Source: UBA5543 sp964464965 (GTDB lineage Bacteria; Bacteroidota; Bacteroidia; Chitinophagales; Chitinophagaceae). From it: 64,000 nucleotides of DNA. A program made the position numbers and the translations under genes. The notes under the pieces were generated by a model that saw nothing but the letters and a program-made list of their open reading frames with translations, was not told the DNA's origin and made no database searches. Location of the stretch: positions 440,443 through 504,442 of the forward strand of contig CAYXHM010000003.1 of NCBI GenBank assembly GCA_964464965.1. The letters are read 5' to 3'. Shown here piece by piece: positions 1 through 9,391 of this stretch. Positions within the stretch are counted from its first letter, which is position 1, and the number at the start of each line of letters is the position of its first letter.

Positions 1-72
1 TAGCAAAGAGACTAAGAAACCCAGTACTATTGTACAACTGGCTATCAGTGTTTTTACCCCGAACGTTTTCAT
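1..72 (-). CDS. N-terminus of a protein cut by the left window edge
   Basis: Reading leftward from an ATG at 72 there are 24 open codons to the window edge. They start MKTFGVKTLIASC and continue as a hydrophobic run, as in a signal peptide or membrane anchor. A terminator hairpin at 115-134 separates it from the upstream minus-strand gene, so it should have its own promoter in the short interval 73-114. The rest of the protein is outside the window and no function can be given. Confidence 0.45.
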   Translation of the reverse strand, partial: MKTFGVKTLIASCTIVLGFLVSLL

Positions 73-114
73 ACAATAAATATACTAAAAATAATAAATG
101 TAGCAAAATGAAAA

Positions 115-134
115 CAGCCCCTGGAAAGGGGCTG
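115..134 (-). terminator. rho-independent terminator of the T9SS protein gene at 160-1977
   Basis: An 8-bp perfect stem (CAGCCCCT / AGGGGCTG) with a 4-nt loop is followed, on the minus strand, by a short T run. It lies 26 nt beyond the stop codon at 160. Confidence 0.8.
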
Positions 135-159
135 TAACGATTATGATGCAATGATGAAA

Positions 160-1977
160 TTACTGTTTTGTAAACCTGGCTGTGCCGTTTATGCCTTCGC
201 CCGCCAGTTGTACATAGTACACACCCGCAGGTAGCTGCGCTATGTTAATGGTAGCGGTAGCGGCATTCAGTATTGCCGTGCTTACCGCCTGGCCTGTAGT
301 GCTGTATATGGTTGCCTGTATATTGCTGTTGTTGTTCAGTGCAAAGTGCAGCATATCCGTAGCGGGGTTGGGGTACACCTGTACCGTGCGGCCTGTGTTC
401 AGGTCTGTTATATCCAGTGTTTTGGTATCAAACACGGTAAAAGTACCGAAAGACTGCGCGCCCTTGCGTGACGATGTGTACATAGGGCCCATAGCAGTAG
501 CTACAGACGGCATGTTTTTCTCCCATTTGCCCGATGTGTATTGTGTACCGAAAGACTGGCTGCGGTCGAAGGAATTAACCTCCATACCTGTAGCCCATGC
601 CATGGTCATATCGTAGTCCACGTTTGTTTGCGTACCGGTGTGGCTGGTGGTCCATGTAGCGTTCACTATTGGCTCAGTAGCTGCAATGTCTGCACCTGTA
701 GCACCGGCAGCTTTTACACCCGCTACTACATTCACCGTCATCTCCGGGAAATGTTTGGCGTTGTTACTTTTTATTATAGCAGGCGAGTAGCCGTTTGCAT
801 GTCCTACATGGAATGTTACTGTAGCGTCGGCCAGTATCTCCTGGCGCAGCTTGCCATTTGCACCTGTAAGCACATAGCTGTTTGCCGAGCCTCCTGTTGT
901 TTTACCGGTATTATTCCTAACCGTCAGTGTATTGCCCTGTACGTTTATAATACCATTCAGCAATGAAAGTTCTTCCTCCACTGTCACGTCAGAAGCCAGT
1001 TTCAATGTATCAGTGCCTGTGGCGCAGTTCATCTTGAAGCTTTTTACCATTTGTGCATTGGTACCAAAACGCAAAGTGCCCACATTGCCTGCTCCTGATG
1101 CAATTTCTATCCCACACATGGCGCTGCCGTTTACATACCCGCCGGTACAGTGTATGGTGCTGTTGCCCGCCAGTATAAGTGTGTCATCTGTCAGGTCTAA
1201 TACGCCCGATGTGATAGTGAGCTTATTATCCTTAAAAAGCAGGTGGGCCGTTGCAGTCAGAGCACTAGCTGCAGGTAAAGCAATTTCCACATCACCTACA
1301 GAGTCATTAGGAAACTCAAATCCTGTACCTATAGAAGTACTGCCAGTTTCATAGCGCAGGTTGAACGGGAAGGTTTCCAGCATGGCCCCCGGCATGGTAG
1401 CTATTGTGCCATCCCTCATTATTAATGTTGGTTTTGGGGCAGCTAACTGGCCCAGGCCTATGTAAGCCGATGTTGCCATAAAAGTAGTACCGCCAGCCAG
1501 GTACATTTTTTCTTTTGCAATCACCTTTGTACCTGCACCCATAGAAGCGCCTGAGAGCGTTATTTTTTTGCCCATAATAGTACCGCCAAAGTTGGTAAGC
1601 ATATTGGCGTTAGAGCCTATGTACACGCTGTCAGCATCTATCAGGCTGGTAAGGTCGGCGGTTATCTGCCCGTCTGTAATAGTTACATAGTTGCTGCTGG
1701 TGCCCACAATGCGACCCGTACCCTGTAATTGCACGGTAGAAAAGCTGCTTTTTATTTTCAGATCAACATCCAGTGTAACTACTACGCCGGTTTGTATCAC
1801 AATACTATTGGCCTGTATATCTGCCGGCGGCACATGTGCCGGCAATGTTCCACCCCATGTAGCGGGCGAGCTGAAGTTGCCCGATGTAGTGGCCGTGTAA
1901 ACAAGGGCATTCGCCTGCGTAATGCTAAAGGCGGCTGCCATCAGAAGCATAGAAGTTTTTGTAAAGGAAGATCTCAT
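160..1977 (-). CDS. Secreted T9SS type A sorting-domain surface protein, tandem paralog 1
   Basis: 605 residues with a Sec signal peptide (about 1-24, ending TQANA). A mature start VYTATTSGNFSSPATW is shared with the two neighbours and leads into a long Ser/Thr/Gly/Asn-rich beta-repeat region. The C-terminus from about residue 530 has the T9SS sorting domain: VQVYPNPATDMLHF, then the LPAGVYYVQL strand, then a basic end. By family knowledge such proteins cross the outer membrane through the type IX system, lose the sorting domain and are anchored or released. It is the third and most downstream member of a tandem set with 2103-3869 and 3901-5682, separated by 125 bp. Adhesin or matrix function is inference; no catalytic motif is visible. 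Confidence 0.85.
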   Translation of the reverse strand: MRSSFTKTSMLLMAAAFSITQANALVYTATTSGNFSSPATWGGTLPAHVPPADIQANSIVIQTGVVVTLDVDLKIKSSFSTVQLQGTGRIVGTSSNYVTITDGQITADLTSLIDADSVYIGSNANMLTNFGGTIMGKKITLSGASMGAGTKVIAKEKMYLAGGTTFMATSAYIGLGQLAAPKPTLIMRDGTIATMPGAMLETFPFNLRYETGSTSIGTGFEFPNDSVGDVEIALPAASALTATAHLLFKDNKLTITSGVLDLTDDTLILAGNSTIHCTGGYVNGSAMCGIEIASGAGNVGTLRFGTNAQMVKSFKMNCATGTDTLKLASDVTVEEELSLLNGIINVQGNTLTVRNNTGKTTGGSANSYVLTGANGKLRQEILADATVTFHVGHANGYSPAIIKSNNAKHFPEMTVNVVAGVKAAGATGADIAATEPIVNATWTTSHTGTQTNVDYDMTMAWATGMEVNSFDRSQSFGTQYTSGKWEKNMPSVATAMGPMYTSSRKGAQSFGTFTVFDTKTLDITDLNTGRTVQVYPNPATDMLHFALNNNSNIQATIYSTTGQAVSTAILNAATATINIAQLPAGVYYVQLAGEGINGTARFTKQ

Positions 1978-2102
1978 ATCGTTACGTTTTTATAAGTATT
2001 AAATATACACAAAAAACGTTACATTACTATGGCTGATATAACAATACGATTAAATTTTTTTAATACGGTATAAACTTTCAGGTAACAATTGTAAAGCAGT
2101 CT

Positions 2103-3869
2103 TTACTGCTTTGCGAATCTACCAATAGCGTTCAGCTCATCACCCGCCAGTTTTATGATGTACATGCCCGGGGGGAGCGCTGCTACGTTAATACTTTTAT
2201 TAGCGGCATCTATTTGTGTATTGCTTACTACCTGCCCCGCCGCGTTGTATATCAGCGCCTGTGCGGGCTGCTGCACGTCTGCATACAGCAGTTGCGTAGC
2301 GGGGTTGGGGTATATATTTATAACTGTTTGTGTTACCACGTTTTCTACCGTCACAGTATTCGCATCAAACACGGCAAAGGGAGCTGTGGCTGTTACACCT
2401 GTTCGGCTGATGCTGTGCAACATGCCTTGTGGTGTAACCTTGCCGCCGGGCAGGTACAGCCAGTAGTTGTTTACATAGTGCGACATATAGGCTGTACTGC
2501 GGTCGAAGCTGTTTACCTCCAGCTTGCCTTCCCATGCCATGGTTATGTCCATGTTCGTGTTTTTTTCATTCTGAAAGCTTAAGAACCATGTAGCATTTAC
2601 CATTGGCTGCTGCACGGCCATGTCATTGCCGGTACTGCCCATGCTTTTTACCCCGGGACTTACGCGCACACGCATGTTGCGGTAGGCGGTATCATTCTGG
2701 TTCAGCGTTATGCTACAAGGTGCATAACCACCCGCAGTACCTACGGGAAAATCGAAATTGCCTGCCGTGTACCTGTTGGTGGATACGTAGGCGGAGTCTC
2801 CTGTTATTACATAAGATGCGGGGCTGGCATTGCTTACCGTAGAGCCCGGTATGAAGAACATGTTATTTTTGTTCAGTTCTATTTTACCTTTTACTAAGCT
2901 AAGATTGCGGGCAATGCTTACCGTGCTGCCCATCACTATATTGCTGTTAGCATTTATAACCAGGTTTTTAACCGTATCTCCCCCCGGCCTGAACACCAGC
3001 GGGCCGCTATGCTGCATGGGTGAAACTATGGAAATATCGCTGGCGTAGCTGCTTCTTATACCACTGCCACTGTCTGCCTGGAAGTCGTCACGGATTACAA
3101 GGTCAAGGCCGTTCAGGTTGAGCGTGCCGCGTTTCAGGTATAGTTTGCCATTTGTCGCAACTCCGCGCGATATACTTACTACCGTAGTGATGGTGTCCAT
3201 ATCCAATGTCAGGTGGCGCAGACCGCTGCCCGATATTTCCATGCCGGTGGTTAAAGGTTTACCATAATATTCAACGTCGTACACCGCAGGCAGGGAAAGG
3301 TTGCCTATAGGTGATATTTTCAGCATAGTGGGCTTTCCTATAACGCCTGTTATATGAAATTTACTGCCGGGCTGCATAACGAGTGTACCTGTAGCAATGC
3401 TCAGCGTATCTTTCAGGTACAGTACATCAGCAATAAAGATGTCACCGCCGCCGGTTGAGTACAGGCGTGAATCGCTCATGCGGTTGACCGTCATGTTTCC
3501 ACTGAAAGCAAATTTGTTGCCTGACAGGTTTCCGGACAGGCTGTCCAGCATGATGTCGCCAATGCCGTCTATCCTTACGCCTGAAATGGTTAGTGTATTT
3601 GCAGGTGCGCTCAACAGGCCATCCACCTCCAGCACGTTAGCATTGCCGCTGCCGCTAAGCACCAGGTCTGCGTTCAGCGTTATAGTTATCCCCGGTGGTA
3701 TTTCAATAGTATCTGCCGACATATTTGTTGGCGGTACTATGCCGCCGGGCCATGTGCCGGGGCTGGTAAATGCACCTGATGCCGAAGCTGTGTAAACGGC
3801 AGCATTACTGTTGAAGGCTGATATAGCAATGGCGCAAATGGCCAATGATGTTTTTAGAAAGAATCGCAT
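2103..3869 (-). CDS. Secreted T9SS type A sorting-domain surface protein, tandem paralog 2
   Basis: 588 residues: signal peptide (about 1-23, ending FNSNA), then VYTASASGAFTSPGTWPGG, then a beta-rich repeat region. The C-terminal sorting domain has INIYPNPATQLLYAD and LPPGMYIIKLAGDE. A clear ribosome-binding-like CCTCC/GGAGG element lies in the 31 bp before the ATG. That spacing from the stop of 3901-5682 suggests the two genes are co-transcribed. Sequence and architecture show it is a duplicate of its neighbours. The function is unknown beyond export to the surface. Confidence 0.85.
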   Translation of the reverse strand: MRFFLKTSLAICAIAISAFNSNAAVYTASASGAFTSPGTWPGGIVPPTNMSADTIEIPPGITITLNADLVLSGSGNANVLEVDGLLSAPANTLTISGVRIDGIGDIMLDSLSGNLSGNKFAFSGNMTVNRMSDSRLYSTGGGDIFIADVLYLKDTLSIATGTLVMQPGSKFHITGVIGKPTMLKISPIGNLSLPAVYDVEYYGKPLTTGMEISGSGLRHLTLDMDTITTVVSISRGVATNGKLYLKRGTLNLNGLDLVIRDDFQADSGSGIRSSYASDISIVSPMQHSGPLVFRPGGDTVKNLVINANSNIVMGSTVSIARNLSLVKGKIELNKNNMFFIPGSTVSNASPASYVITGDSAYVSTNRYTAGNFDFPVGTAGGYAPCSITLNQNDTAYRNMRVRVSPGVKSMGSTGNDMAVQQPMVNATWFLSFQNEKNTNMDITMAWEGKLEVNSFDRSTAYMSHYVNNYWLYLPGGKVTPQGMLHSISRTGVTATAPFAVFDANTVTVENVVTQTVINIYPNPATQLLYADVQQPAQALIYNAAGQVVSNTQIDAANKSINVAALPPGMYIIKLAGDELNAIGRFAKQ

Positions 3870-3900
3870 AATAATATTTTTGTAGCTCCCTTTCGGAGGT

Positions 3901-5682
3901 TTATTGTTTTATAAATTTAGCTGTACCGTTTACATGTTCACCTGTCAGCTGTATGTAGTACATTCCGGCGGGCAATGCTGATATATCGATGTTGTTGTTG
4001 CTGGCATCTATGCTTGTGGTTGTCATCAAACGGCCGGCTACATTGTATATTGCAGCTTTTGCAGCATCCTTTATATCTATACGCAATACACTGGTAGCTG
4101 GATTAGGGTATATGCTGATGTTTTGTTGTGTAACTATATTCTTTATATCTACTGTATTATTGTCGAACACGGCGAAGTAGCCCAGGTTTTTTACGCCGTT
4201 ACGTTTTACAGCATGTGTACCTGCAGGGCCTGCTGTGGCGGGCTTACCGGGTATCTTATCCCAGTAGTTGGTGAGGAACTGTGTTACATACGCCCCTGTA
4301 CGGTCGAACAGGCCTGCTTCCATAGCGGTTGTCCATGCCAGTTCTACATTTACGTCAACAGCCGCAGCGTCATCGTCCTGCAACAGCCATGTGCCATTTA
4401 CCACAGGTGCCTTGGTGGCCATATCGTCGCCGGTAGCGCCCATAGTTCTTACAGCAGGCCTTACGCTGGCTTTCATGCCATTGTAAACTGTACCGTTGTT
4501 GGATGTTACCACGCAGGGGGCGTAGTTGGCAGATGTGCCTATATGATAAGCGAATGTTTGCCCGCTGCCTATATCTGCCGCAACTGCACCGCTACCTGTT
4601 GTAACAATGTAGCCAGCAGCGTCTGCGCCTGTTATGGTTGCGCCCGTAACCAGGTTCAGCGTACAGGTGTCCATTACTTCCACCTTAGCGTTTTGCAGCA
4701 TAACACTGTTGGTAACACGCAGGTTGGTAGCCAGCTTCAGCGTACCGCCGTTGGTGCTGCCACAGGTAAACACGCCTACCGCCGACCCTTGCGCAAAACG
4801 TACAGTACCGGTTACAGCGTTGGTCGTGTTAACAGTGAAATTAGAGGCAGAGGTGCTTTTTAAAAAACCTGAACCTGACGGGGCCAGGTTGCCCATGCTT
4901 TTAATCTCAAGGTTTTGGTTGTTCAGCACCAGGTTGCCTTTTTTCAGCGTAAGTGTACCTTTTTCAATTGCGGTATAGTTGCCCAGCCTTACGTTGGCGG
5001 TATCGTGTACATCTACAGTTACATGCCTTAAAGCCGGCATCTGCAGCTCGTGGCTTGTGGGATTGTTGTATGCTGCGCCTGTATATATCACGTCGTAGGC
5101 TGTAGTGCCAAATTCTATTTTGTTGCCTGAACCACCGGGCGATAACGTACCGCCTATCATGTGGATGGTAGAAAAGTCGCTACCCAGTATAGTGCAACCG
5201 GCGGTATTGGAAAGCGTGCCCAAAAGATACAGGTGCTCGCCGATAGTAACAGTGCCGCTGCCGGATGCTATAAAGTCGCCGCAGTGCAGTGTTCTTAACA
5301 GCAATTGCCCGGTGATATCGGTAGCCGTAGAATTTGCAATAAACATGCTATCAATATGCACAGTACCGGAAATTGCAAATTGATTGGAGGCGGTCATGGC
5401 CATATACTGCGGTGCAGGGCTGGCCAGTGCGCCTCGTACATCCAGGAAGGCGTTGGCGTGGGCAATGGTGATATTTTTATCGTACATCACATTGTGCCCG
5501 CTGCCTATGATAATTGTATCTGCTGTATTGATAAGCGCCGGTGGCACGTTGCCACCCACCCATGTTGCAGCGTTAGAAAAATTTCCTCCCACGGCGGTGG
5601 TATATGTAGTGGCATGTAGTGTATTTGCAAATAATATACAGCCTGACAATACCGTTAAACTCCTGCGTAAAAAAATATTCAT
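3901..5682 (-). CDS. Secreted T9SS type A sorting-domain surface protein, tandem paralog 3
   Basis: 593 residues: signal peptide ending NTLHA, then TYTTAVGGNFSNAATWVGG and a DTIIIGSGHNV segment. This start resembles the G8-type beta domain found at the start of many Bacteroidota surface proteins (inference). A long beta-repeat region follows, then a sorting domain with ISIYPNPATSVLRIDI and LPAGMYYIQL. It is the first gene of the tandem trio. The 129-bp upstream gap to the lipoprotein stop at 5812 must hold the promoter, but no convincing box was found. Confidence 0.85.
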   Translation of the reverse strand: MNIFLRRSLTVLSGCILFANTLHATTYTTAVGGNFSNAATWVGGNVPPALINTADTIIIGSGHNVMYDKNITIAHANAFLDVRGALASPAPQYMAMTASNQFAISGTVHIDSMFIANSTATDITGQLLLRTLHCGDFIASGSGTVTIGEHLYLLGTLSNTAGCTILGSDFSTIHMIGGTLSPGGSGNKIEFGTTAYDVIYTGAAYNNPTSHELQMPALRHVTVDVHDTANVRLGNYTAIEKGTLTLKKGNLVLNNQNLEIKSMGNLAPSGSGFLKSTSASNFTVNTTNAVTGTVRFAQGSAVGVFTCGSTNGGTLKLATNLRVTNSVMLQNAKVEVMDTCTLNLVTGATITGADAAGYIVTTGSGAVAADIGSGQTFAYHIGTSANYAPCVVTSNNGTVYNGMKASVRPAVRTMGATGDDMATKAPVVNGTWLLQDDDAAAVDVNVELAWTTAMEAGLFDRTGAYVTQFLTNYWDKIPGKPATAGPAGTHAVKRNGVKNLGYFAVFDNNTVDIKNIVTQQNISIYPNPATSVLRIDIKDAAKAAIYNVAGRLMTTTSIDASNNNIDISALPAGMYYIQLTGEHVNGTAKFIKQ

Positions 5683-5811
5683 AAGTCGCGATTTAGGTAA
5701 TTGTAAATATAAGTTATTTTATATGATAGCCTGCCCGGAAGGCTTTGTAGGGATAGTATTTATACCGGGTTGTAGCAATACAGATGCAGCATGCTATACT
5801 GCTTCTAACCT

Positions 5812-6291
5812 TTAGTTAATACGCGCGTATGTTCGTGTAGTAGTTAAGGTATAAACATTCATGTAAGTTTTTGTTTTTGCTATTTTAAAAACGTCTGCAG
5901 ACAGCTCTGCAATGCCTGATGTATCGCTATCGCCATCTATCGTAAATATGACCTTTGTATCATTTTCTATAAAAGCCCAGGTACCGGTTGTGGTTTGCTC
6001 GCTTATGGAATCACACCTGGTAGGGCCTTCATCTGCGGTCAGTTTCATATCTGCGCCAAAGAGTATATAGTTGTCTTTAAAACATGGTTCCAGGTCGTCA
6101 TAGTAGTCTTCAGTTACAGTCCTTACGCTGTCTTTATACTCCTCTTCGTATCCCTTTAGCTGCCATTTGCCTGCCGTAAGCAGTTCTGCCCTGGTTTTCG
6201 TTTTGGGTTGCTCTACCTTGTCTTTATTCTTGTTACAGGCAGTAAACATAGCCGTGGCTGTTATAGCAGCAAATAGGAATGTTTTTTTCAT
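5812..6291 (-). CDS. Lipocalin-like lipoprotein, paralog of 6406-6882
   Basis: 159 residues with a lipoprotein signal peptide, the lipobox Cys at residue 19 (MFTAC) followed by NKNKDK. The mature part has RAELLTAGKWQL, a DEGPTRCDS segment and TTTGTWAF. The downstream paralog repeats the pattern LLTAGKW, DEG.T.CD and TT.GTW. This layout matches the small lipocalin-like / DUF5004-type lipoproteins of Bacteroidota (family assignment by eye). It is presumably attached to the membrane, ligand unknown. A promoter-like box lies 25 nt upstream. Confidence 0.75.
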   Translation of the reverse strand: MKKTFLFAAITATAMFTACNKNKDKVEQPKTKTRAELLTAGKWQLKGYEEEYKDSVRTVTEDYYDDLEPCFKDNYILFGADMKLTADEGPTRCDSISEQTTTGTWAFIENDTKVIFTIDGDSDTSGIAELSADVFKIAKTKTYMNVYTLTTTRTYARIN

Positions 6292-6315
6292 AAGTCAGCA
6301 GATGTAAGATTATAC

Positions 6316-6323
6316 CAAATATA
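6316..6323 (-). promoter_or_regulatory. Bacteroidota-type -7 box for the lipoprotein gene at 5812-6291
   Basis: The minus strand reads TATATTTG, an exact match to the TAnnTTTG -7 consensus, 25 nt before the ATG. No strong -33 element was confirmed. Confidence 0.55.
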
Positions 6324-6349
6324 CGTAAAACCAGCGGAGTGTATAGCAA

Positions 6350-6380
6350 AAGCCCCGCATCTGTTAAGACTGCGGGGCTT
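6350..6380 (-). terminator. Terminator hairpin after 6406-6882
   Basis: A 10-bp perfect inverted repeat (AAGCCCCGCA / TGCGGGGCTT) with an 11-nt loop sits 26 nt past the stop of the 6406 gene and directly upstream of the promoter of the next gene. Confidence 0.7.
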
Positions 6381-6405
6381 TATATGTTACGGCATATCCT
6401 GTAAA

Positions 6406-6882
6406 TTAGATGCGTTTGTACGTAATATTAGATGACATCTGCAAAGCCGGTTCACTGTATTTAAGCTTCAGGATGCTTTCCGTCAGTTCAACAATATCAG
6501 CTGTATCGGCATCGCCATCAACTGTAATTATCAGCTTAGTTTCGTTCTCGTAAAAACTCCATGTTCCGGCTGTAGTCTGATCGTCAGAAGGGTCGCATTT
6601 TGTAGCGCCTTCATCATCAGTGCCTTTACCATCAGTGCCAAAAGTCATGAAATCGTCTTTTTCGCAGGCTTCCATATCTGCATAGAAATCGAAAGTAGTA
6701 TCTACACCCATATCATTCATAGTTAGGGTTCCTGCGCTCATCTGCCATTTTCCTGCAGTCAGCATTTCAGTTTTAGTTTTTGCTTTTGGTTTAGGTTCTT
6801 CAACTTTGTCTTTTTCTTTGTCGCAAGATGTAACAAACAGTGCAGATGCGGCAATTGCCAGCGCGTAGTGGATTTTTTTCAT
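6406..6882 (-). CDS. Lipocalin-like lipoprotein, paralog of 5812-6291
   Basis: 158 residues. The lipoprotein signal has its Cys at residue 20 (FVTSC) followed by DKEKDK and a K/E/P-rich tether. The mature domain has MLTAGKWQM, DEGATKCD and TTAGTWSF, as in the next gene. A tandem duplication followed by divergence explains the pair. Mature lipoproteins that begin with several charged residues after Cys often become surface-exposed in Bacteroidota; that is inference here. Ligand and role are unknown. Confidence 0.75.
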   Translation of the reverse strand: MKKIHYALAIAASALFVTSCDKEKDKVEEPKPKAKTKTEMLTAGKWQMSAGTLTMNDMGVDTTFDFYADMEACEKDDFMTFGTDGKGTDDEGATKCDPSDDQTTAGTWSFYENETKLIITVDGDADTADIVELTESILKLKYSEPALQMSSNITYKRI

Positions 6883-7038
6883 TTCAGTTATATGTTTAAA
6901 AAATAATAATTAATTGGCCAGACCATGCAGATTGTTTAGAATATTGCAAAAAAGCCAACTGCAATACCTCTATACAAACATCGTACCAAAAATAACAATA
7001 ACTTAATGGTAAACTATTTTCTTATGCAAAAATATGTC

Positions 7039-8544
7039 TTATTGTTTTACCACTTTACCGGTAAGGTATGTTGTACCTTCTTTATTGCTTATATAATATA
7101 TGTAATTACCTGAAGGCAGGTTGCGCATTGGTATAGATGTTTTGTTTTTGCCCTTTGTATAAGCCAGCAATGTACCATCGTATATATTTTTACCGGCAAT
7201 GTTGGCTACCCTTATGCGCAGTTCCTCGTCACGTTTCAGTGTCATATGTATGTTCAGGTCCTTTTCTACCGGGTTGGGGAAAATCTCCACCTCGGCATCA
7301 AAAAGGGTATTACGCACACCTACACGCTTGTAGTTGTAAGAAAACAGGTCAACCCCGCTGTTATTACAGTTATTGGCGCTGAAGTACAACTCGTCGCCTA
7401 TCTGCGTCAGCTCCTGCGGCAGGCTGCTGTTGGGCCCGGGGCACAGATCGCCTATTATAGCGGGCGGGTTGGTACCGTCATATGCAAACAGTTCGTAGCC
7501 ATTGGCGCCATCGGTGGCTGTAAATATCAGGCGGTTGTTATATACCACAAACTCTTTAGGCCCCGAATCTCCGTTAGGGTTCAGTTTAAAAGCCAGGCTG
7601 GCGTCTGCAGGGCCATGCGCCCATACATGATATTGGCCGCTGGTATCGCGTGCGCTGAAGTACACCTTGTTGTTGAACCAGGCAAATGAGTTGGGGCTTG
7701 AGGAAACACTAAGGCTGCTCAGCGCGTCGAAGCTGATGTCTGTAAGGCGGGTGGTGGTGCTGCCATCAAATACATACAATTCCCGGCCATAAAAAAATGA
7801 GGTTGCGCTGAAATACAGCTTGCCGTTCAGTACTGCCAGGTTTGCCGGTGCTGAAGACCTTACGCCGGTGTCTATATCCGCCACCATCGTTGGGGTATTG
7901 GTAGCAGGGTCCAACTGCCACAGCTCTTCGCCATGTGCGGCTGTTTTGCCTACAAAGAATATTTTGTTGTTATACGCCACCATAGGGCCATATACGCTGC
8001 CGTCGGGTCCGGCGTTGATGTCTGTAATGCGTGCAGGGGCGTTGGTGCCATCATACACATACATTTCAGGGCCGAAGTTATCTACATCGGCGGTAAAGTA
8101 TAGCTTGTTGTTCAGCACTACATAGTTGTCCGGCATAGAGCTGTCACCATCCACCGTCAGGTCCTGTACAAGGGTTGGGGCGTTGGTGCCATCATACATA
8201 TATAATTCTTCGCCCGTACCGCCGTCATTTCCGGTAAAATAGTATTTACCATTCATGCCTGCGTTAGGCTTTATATAATTGAGCCCTATGCTGTGGGCGC
8301 TGAGCGTATTCATATTCTGTATAAGTACAGGCGTACCCGCACCGCTTACCATGTAGGGTTCCCTGCCTATGTTACCATCGCTGCCGTAGAAATATAGCTT
8401 GTTGCCAAAAGACAACAGGTATTTAGGTGAAGAACTGGCTATGCCGGTGGCCACGTCAAAATCTTTAAAACCGGGCTGCATAGTTTGCGCGTTAGCCGCT
8501 GCGCCTATGCACATTGCCAATAGTACAGATGAAAGATGCTTCAT
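7039..8544 (-). CDS. Secreted ELWxxDGT-repeat protein with T9SS sorting domain
   Basis: 501 residues from the ATG at 8544. A longer open frame upstream of this ATG lacks signal-peptide character, so the start MKHLSSVLLAMCIGAAANAQ was chosen. It carries repeated blade-like units with ELYMYDGT, EMYVYDGT, ELWQLD, ELYVFDGS and ELFAYDGT cores, the signature of ELWxxDGT-repeat proteins, which are predicted beta-propellers. The C-terminus has VEIFPNPVEKDLNIHM and LPSGNYIYYI, a type A sorting domain. Related proteins lie at 10366, 61340 and 62989. Its role is probably extracellular; no enzyme motif is visible. Confidence 0.85.
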   Translation of the reverse strand: MKHLSSVLLAMCIGAAANAQTMQPGFKDFDVATGIASSSPKYLLSFGNKLYFYGSDGNIGREPYMVSGAGTPVLIQNMNTLSAHSIGLNYIKPNAGMNGKYYFTGNDGGTGEELYMYDGTNAPTLVQDLTVDGDSSMPDNYVVLNNKLYFTADVDNFGPEMYVYDGTNAPARITDINAGPDGSVYGPMVAYNNKIFFVGKTAAHGEELWQLDPATNTPTMVADIDTGVRSSAPANLAVLNGKLYFSATSFFYGRELYVFDGSTTTRLTDISFDALSSLSVSSSPNSFAWFNNKVYFSARDTSGQYHVWAHGPADASLAFKLNPNGDSGPKEFVVYNNRLIFTATDGANGYELFAYDGTNPPAIIGDLCPGPNSSLPQELTQIGDELYFSANNCNNSGVDLFSYNYKRVGVRNTLFDAEVEIFPNPVEKDLNIHMTLKRDEELRIRVANIAGKNIYDGTLLAYTKGKNKTSIPMRNLPSGNYIYYISNKEGTTYLTGKVVKQ

Positions 8545-8772
8545 ATTTAAGAGGTTTCCTGTTTGTAAACATATAAAGATACGCAAATACAGGTAAATGG
8601 TTGGGTAGAGGTAAGTAAACACAAAGGTTTATGCAATGACTTGAAACTATATTAATTGATACTTTTTTCTTTATTAAATAACATGCAGAAAAATGCCTTA
8701 TGATATATTCATCAGACGTAGATGCAAATAATACAAGGTAGTACAAACCTTTAACCACCAAATATTACAACC
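8545..8772. other. Intergenic region upstream of the ELWxxDGT gene
   Basis: AT-rich and non-coding as far as can be seen. It should hold the leader and promoter of the minus-strand gene starting at 8544. No clear -7 box could be fixed; the nearest TATCTTTA, at about 8571-8578 on the minus strand, differs from consensus at its last base. Confidence 0.4.
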
Positions 8773-8800
8773 CCTAACATCTTATTAACAACCCGTTAAC
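8773..8800. promoter_or_regulatory. Three TTAAC-type direct repeats at 11-bp spacing
   Basis: On the plus strand CCTAAC (8773), ATTAAC (8784) and GTTAAC (8795) are spaced exactly 11 bp, like the stronger arrays at 47720 and 48608. No good -7 box is found at the distance seen in those two, so whether it controls 7039-8544 or 8849-9127 is unclear. Confidence 0.4.
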
Positions 8801-8848
8801 AAAAAAAATGTCACTTCACACGTAGCTTAACATAAAGAGATAAACGAG

Positions 8849-9127
8849 ATGTTACACTACGAGAGATTTGAGGAAACAGTCCTGAAAGAACAGGGCAGCG
8901 ACGGAGCAGAGTGGAAACACCTGCTTCCATCAATACCGATAGCCCACAGGCTGCGTTTTTTGTACACGCTACGAAAAGGCTTTTCTGTTGTGGCCAGTTA
9001 TGACATGGTAATGCTGAGCCAGACACTGGCGGAAAAAGAATACAGCCAGTTTGTGCAACAGGCAATAGCCACGAAGTTGTCTGAGAACAAGCCGGGGCAT
9101 GGCATGGTTGGCAATGCCGCGCATTGA
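8849..9127 (+). CDS. Small conserved-looking protein of unknown function
   Basis: 92 residues, MLHYERFEETVLKEQG onward, with mixed charged and hydrophobic helices and no signal peptide, membrane segment or Cys pair. The amino-acid make-up (E/K/L/V-rich, sensible hydrophobic spacing) is that of a real soluble protein. The overlapping antisense frame is Cys/Ser/Arg-rich and not protein-like. A purine-rich stretch (AAAGAG) precedes the ATG. No family was recognised. Confidence 0.55.
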   Translation: MLHYERFEETVLKEQGSDGAEWKHLLPSIPIAHRLRFLYTLRKGFSVVASYDMVMLSQTLAEKEYSQFVQQAIATKLSENKPGHGMVGNAAH

Positions 9128-9172
9128 TATATAATCGCCCTACAGGTTTAACATCCCCCTTCAAACAAACTT

Positions 9173-9391
9173 TTACCTCAGCTCGCAGTTTATATCTACC
9201 GCGGCTGTCTTTGCGTGTTCATGAGATTTGCAGATGATCCTGGCCTCATCGCGTGAGTAACCCCTGTACTCAATAAACGTAGTATTGTTTTGTGCGCCCG
9301 TGTGTTTGCAATAACAATCGTGGCGTCTTTTGCACGATGTTATAGTTGCAGCCAGTAATATGGCCAGGCATAGTATATGTCCCTTCTGCAT
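9173..9391 (-). CDS. Tiny Cys-rich lipoprotein
   Basis: 72 residues with a lipoprotein signal (LAATITSC, Cys at residue 20). The mature part is only about 53 residues, with DCYCKHTG near the start, a central Cys and a C-terminal INCELR. The layout (lipid Cys, a C-x-C pair soon after, a middle Cys, an NC near the end) parallels the CWxC lipoproteins at 44637-45813 and 58970. It is probably a divergent member with Tyr in place of Trp. Its function is unknown. Confidence 0.6.
   Translation of the reverse strand: MQKGHILCLAILLAATITSCKRRHDCYCKHTGAQNNTTFIEYRGYSRDEARIICKSHEHAKTAAVDINCELR

Noticed and set aside
8811..9164. A 117-codon minus frame overlapping the 8849 gene
   Set aside because: Cys/Ser/Arg-rich shadow; the plus frame has normal protein composition.
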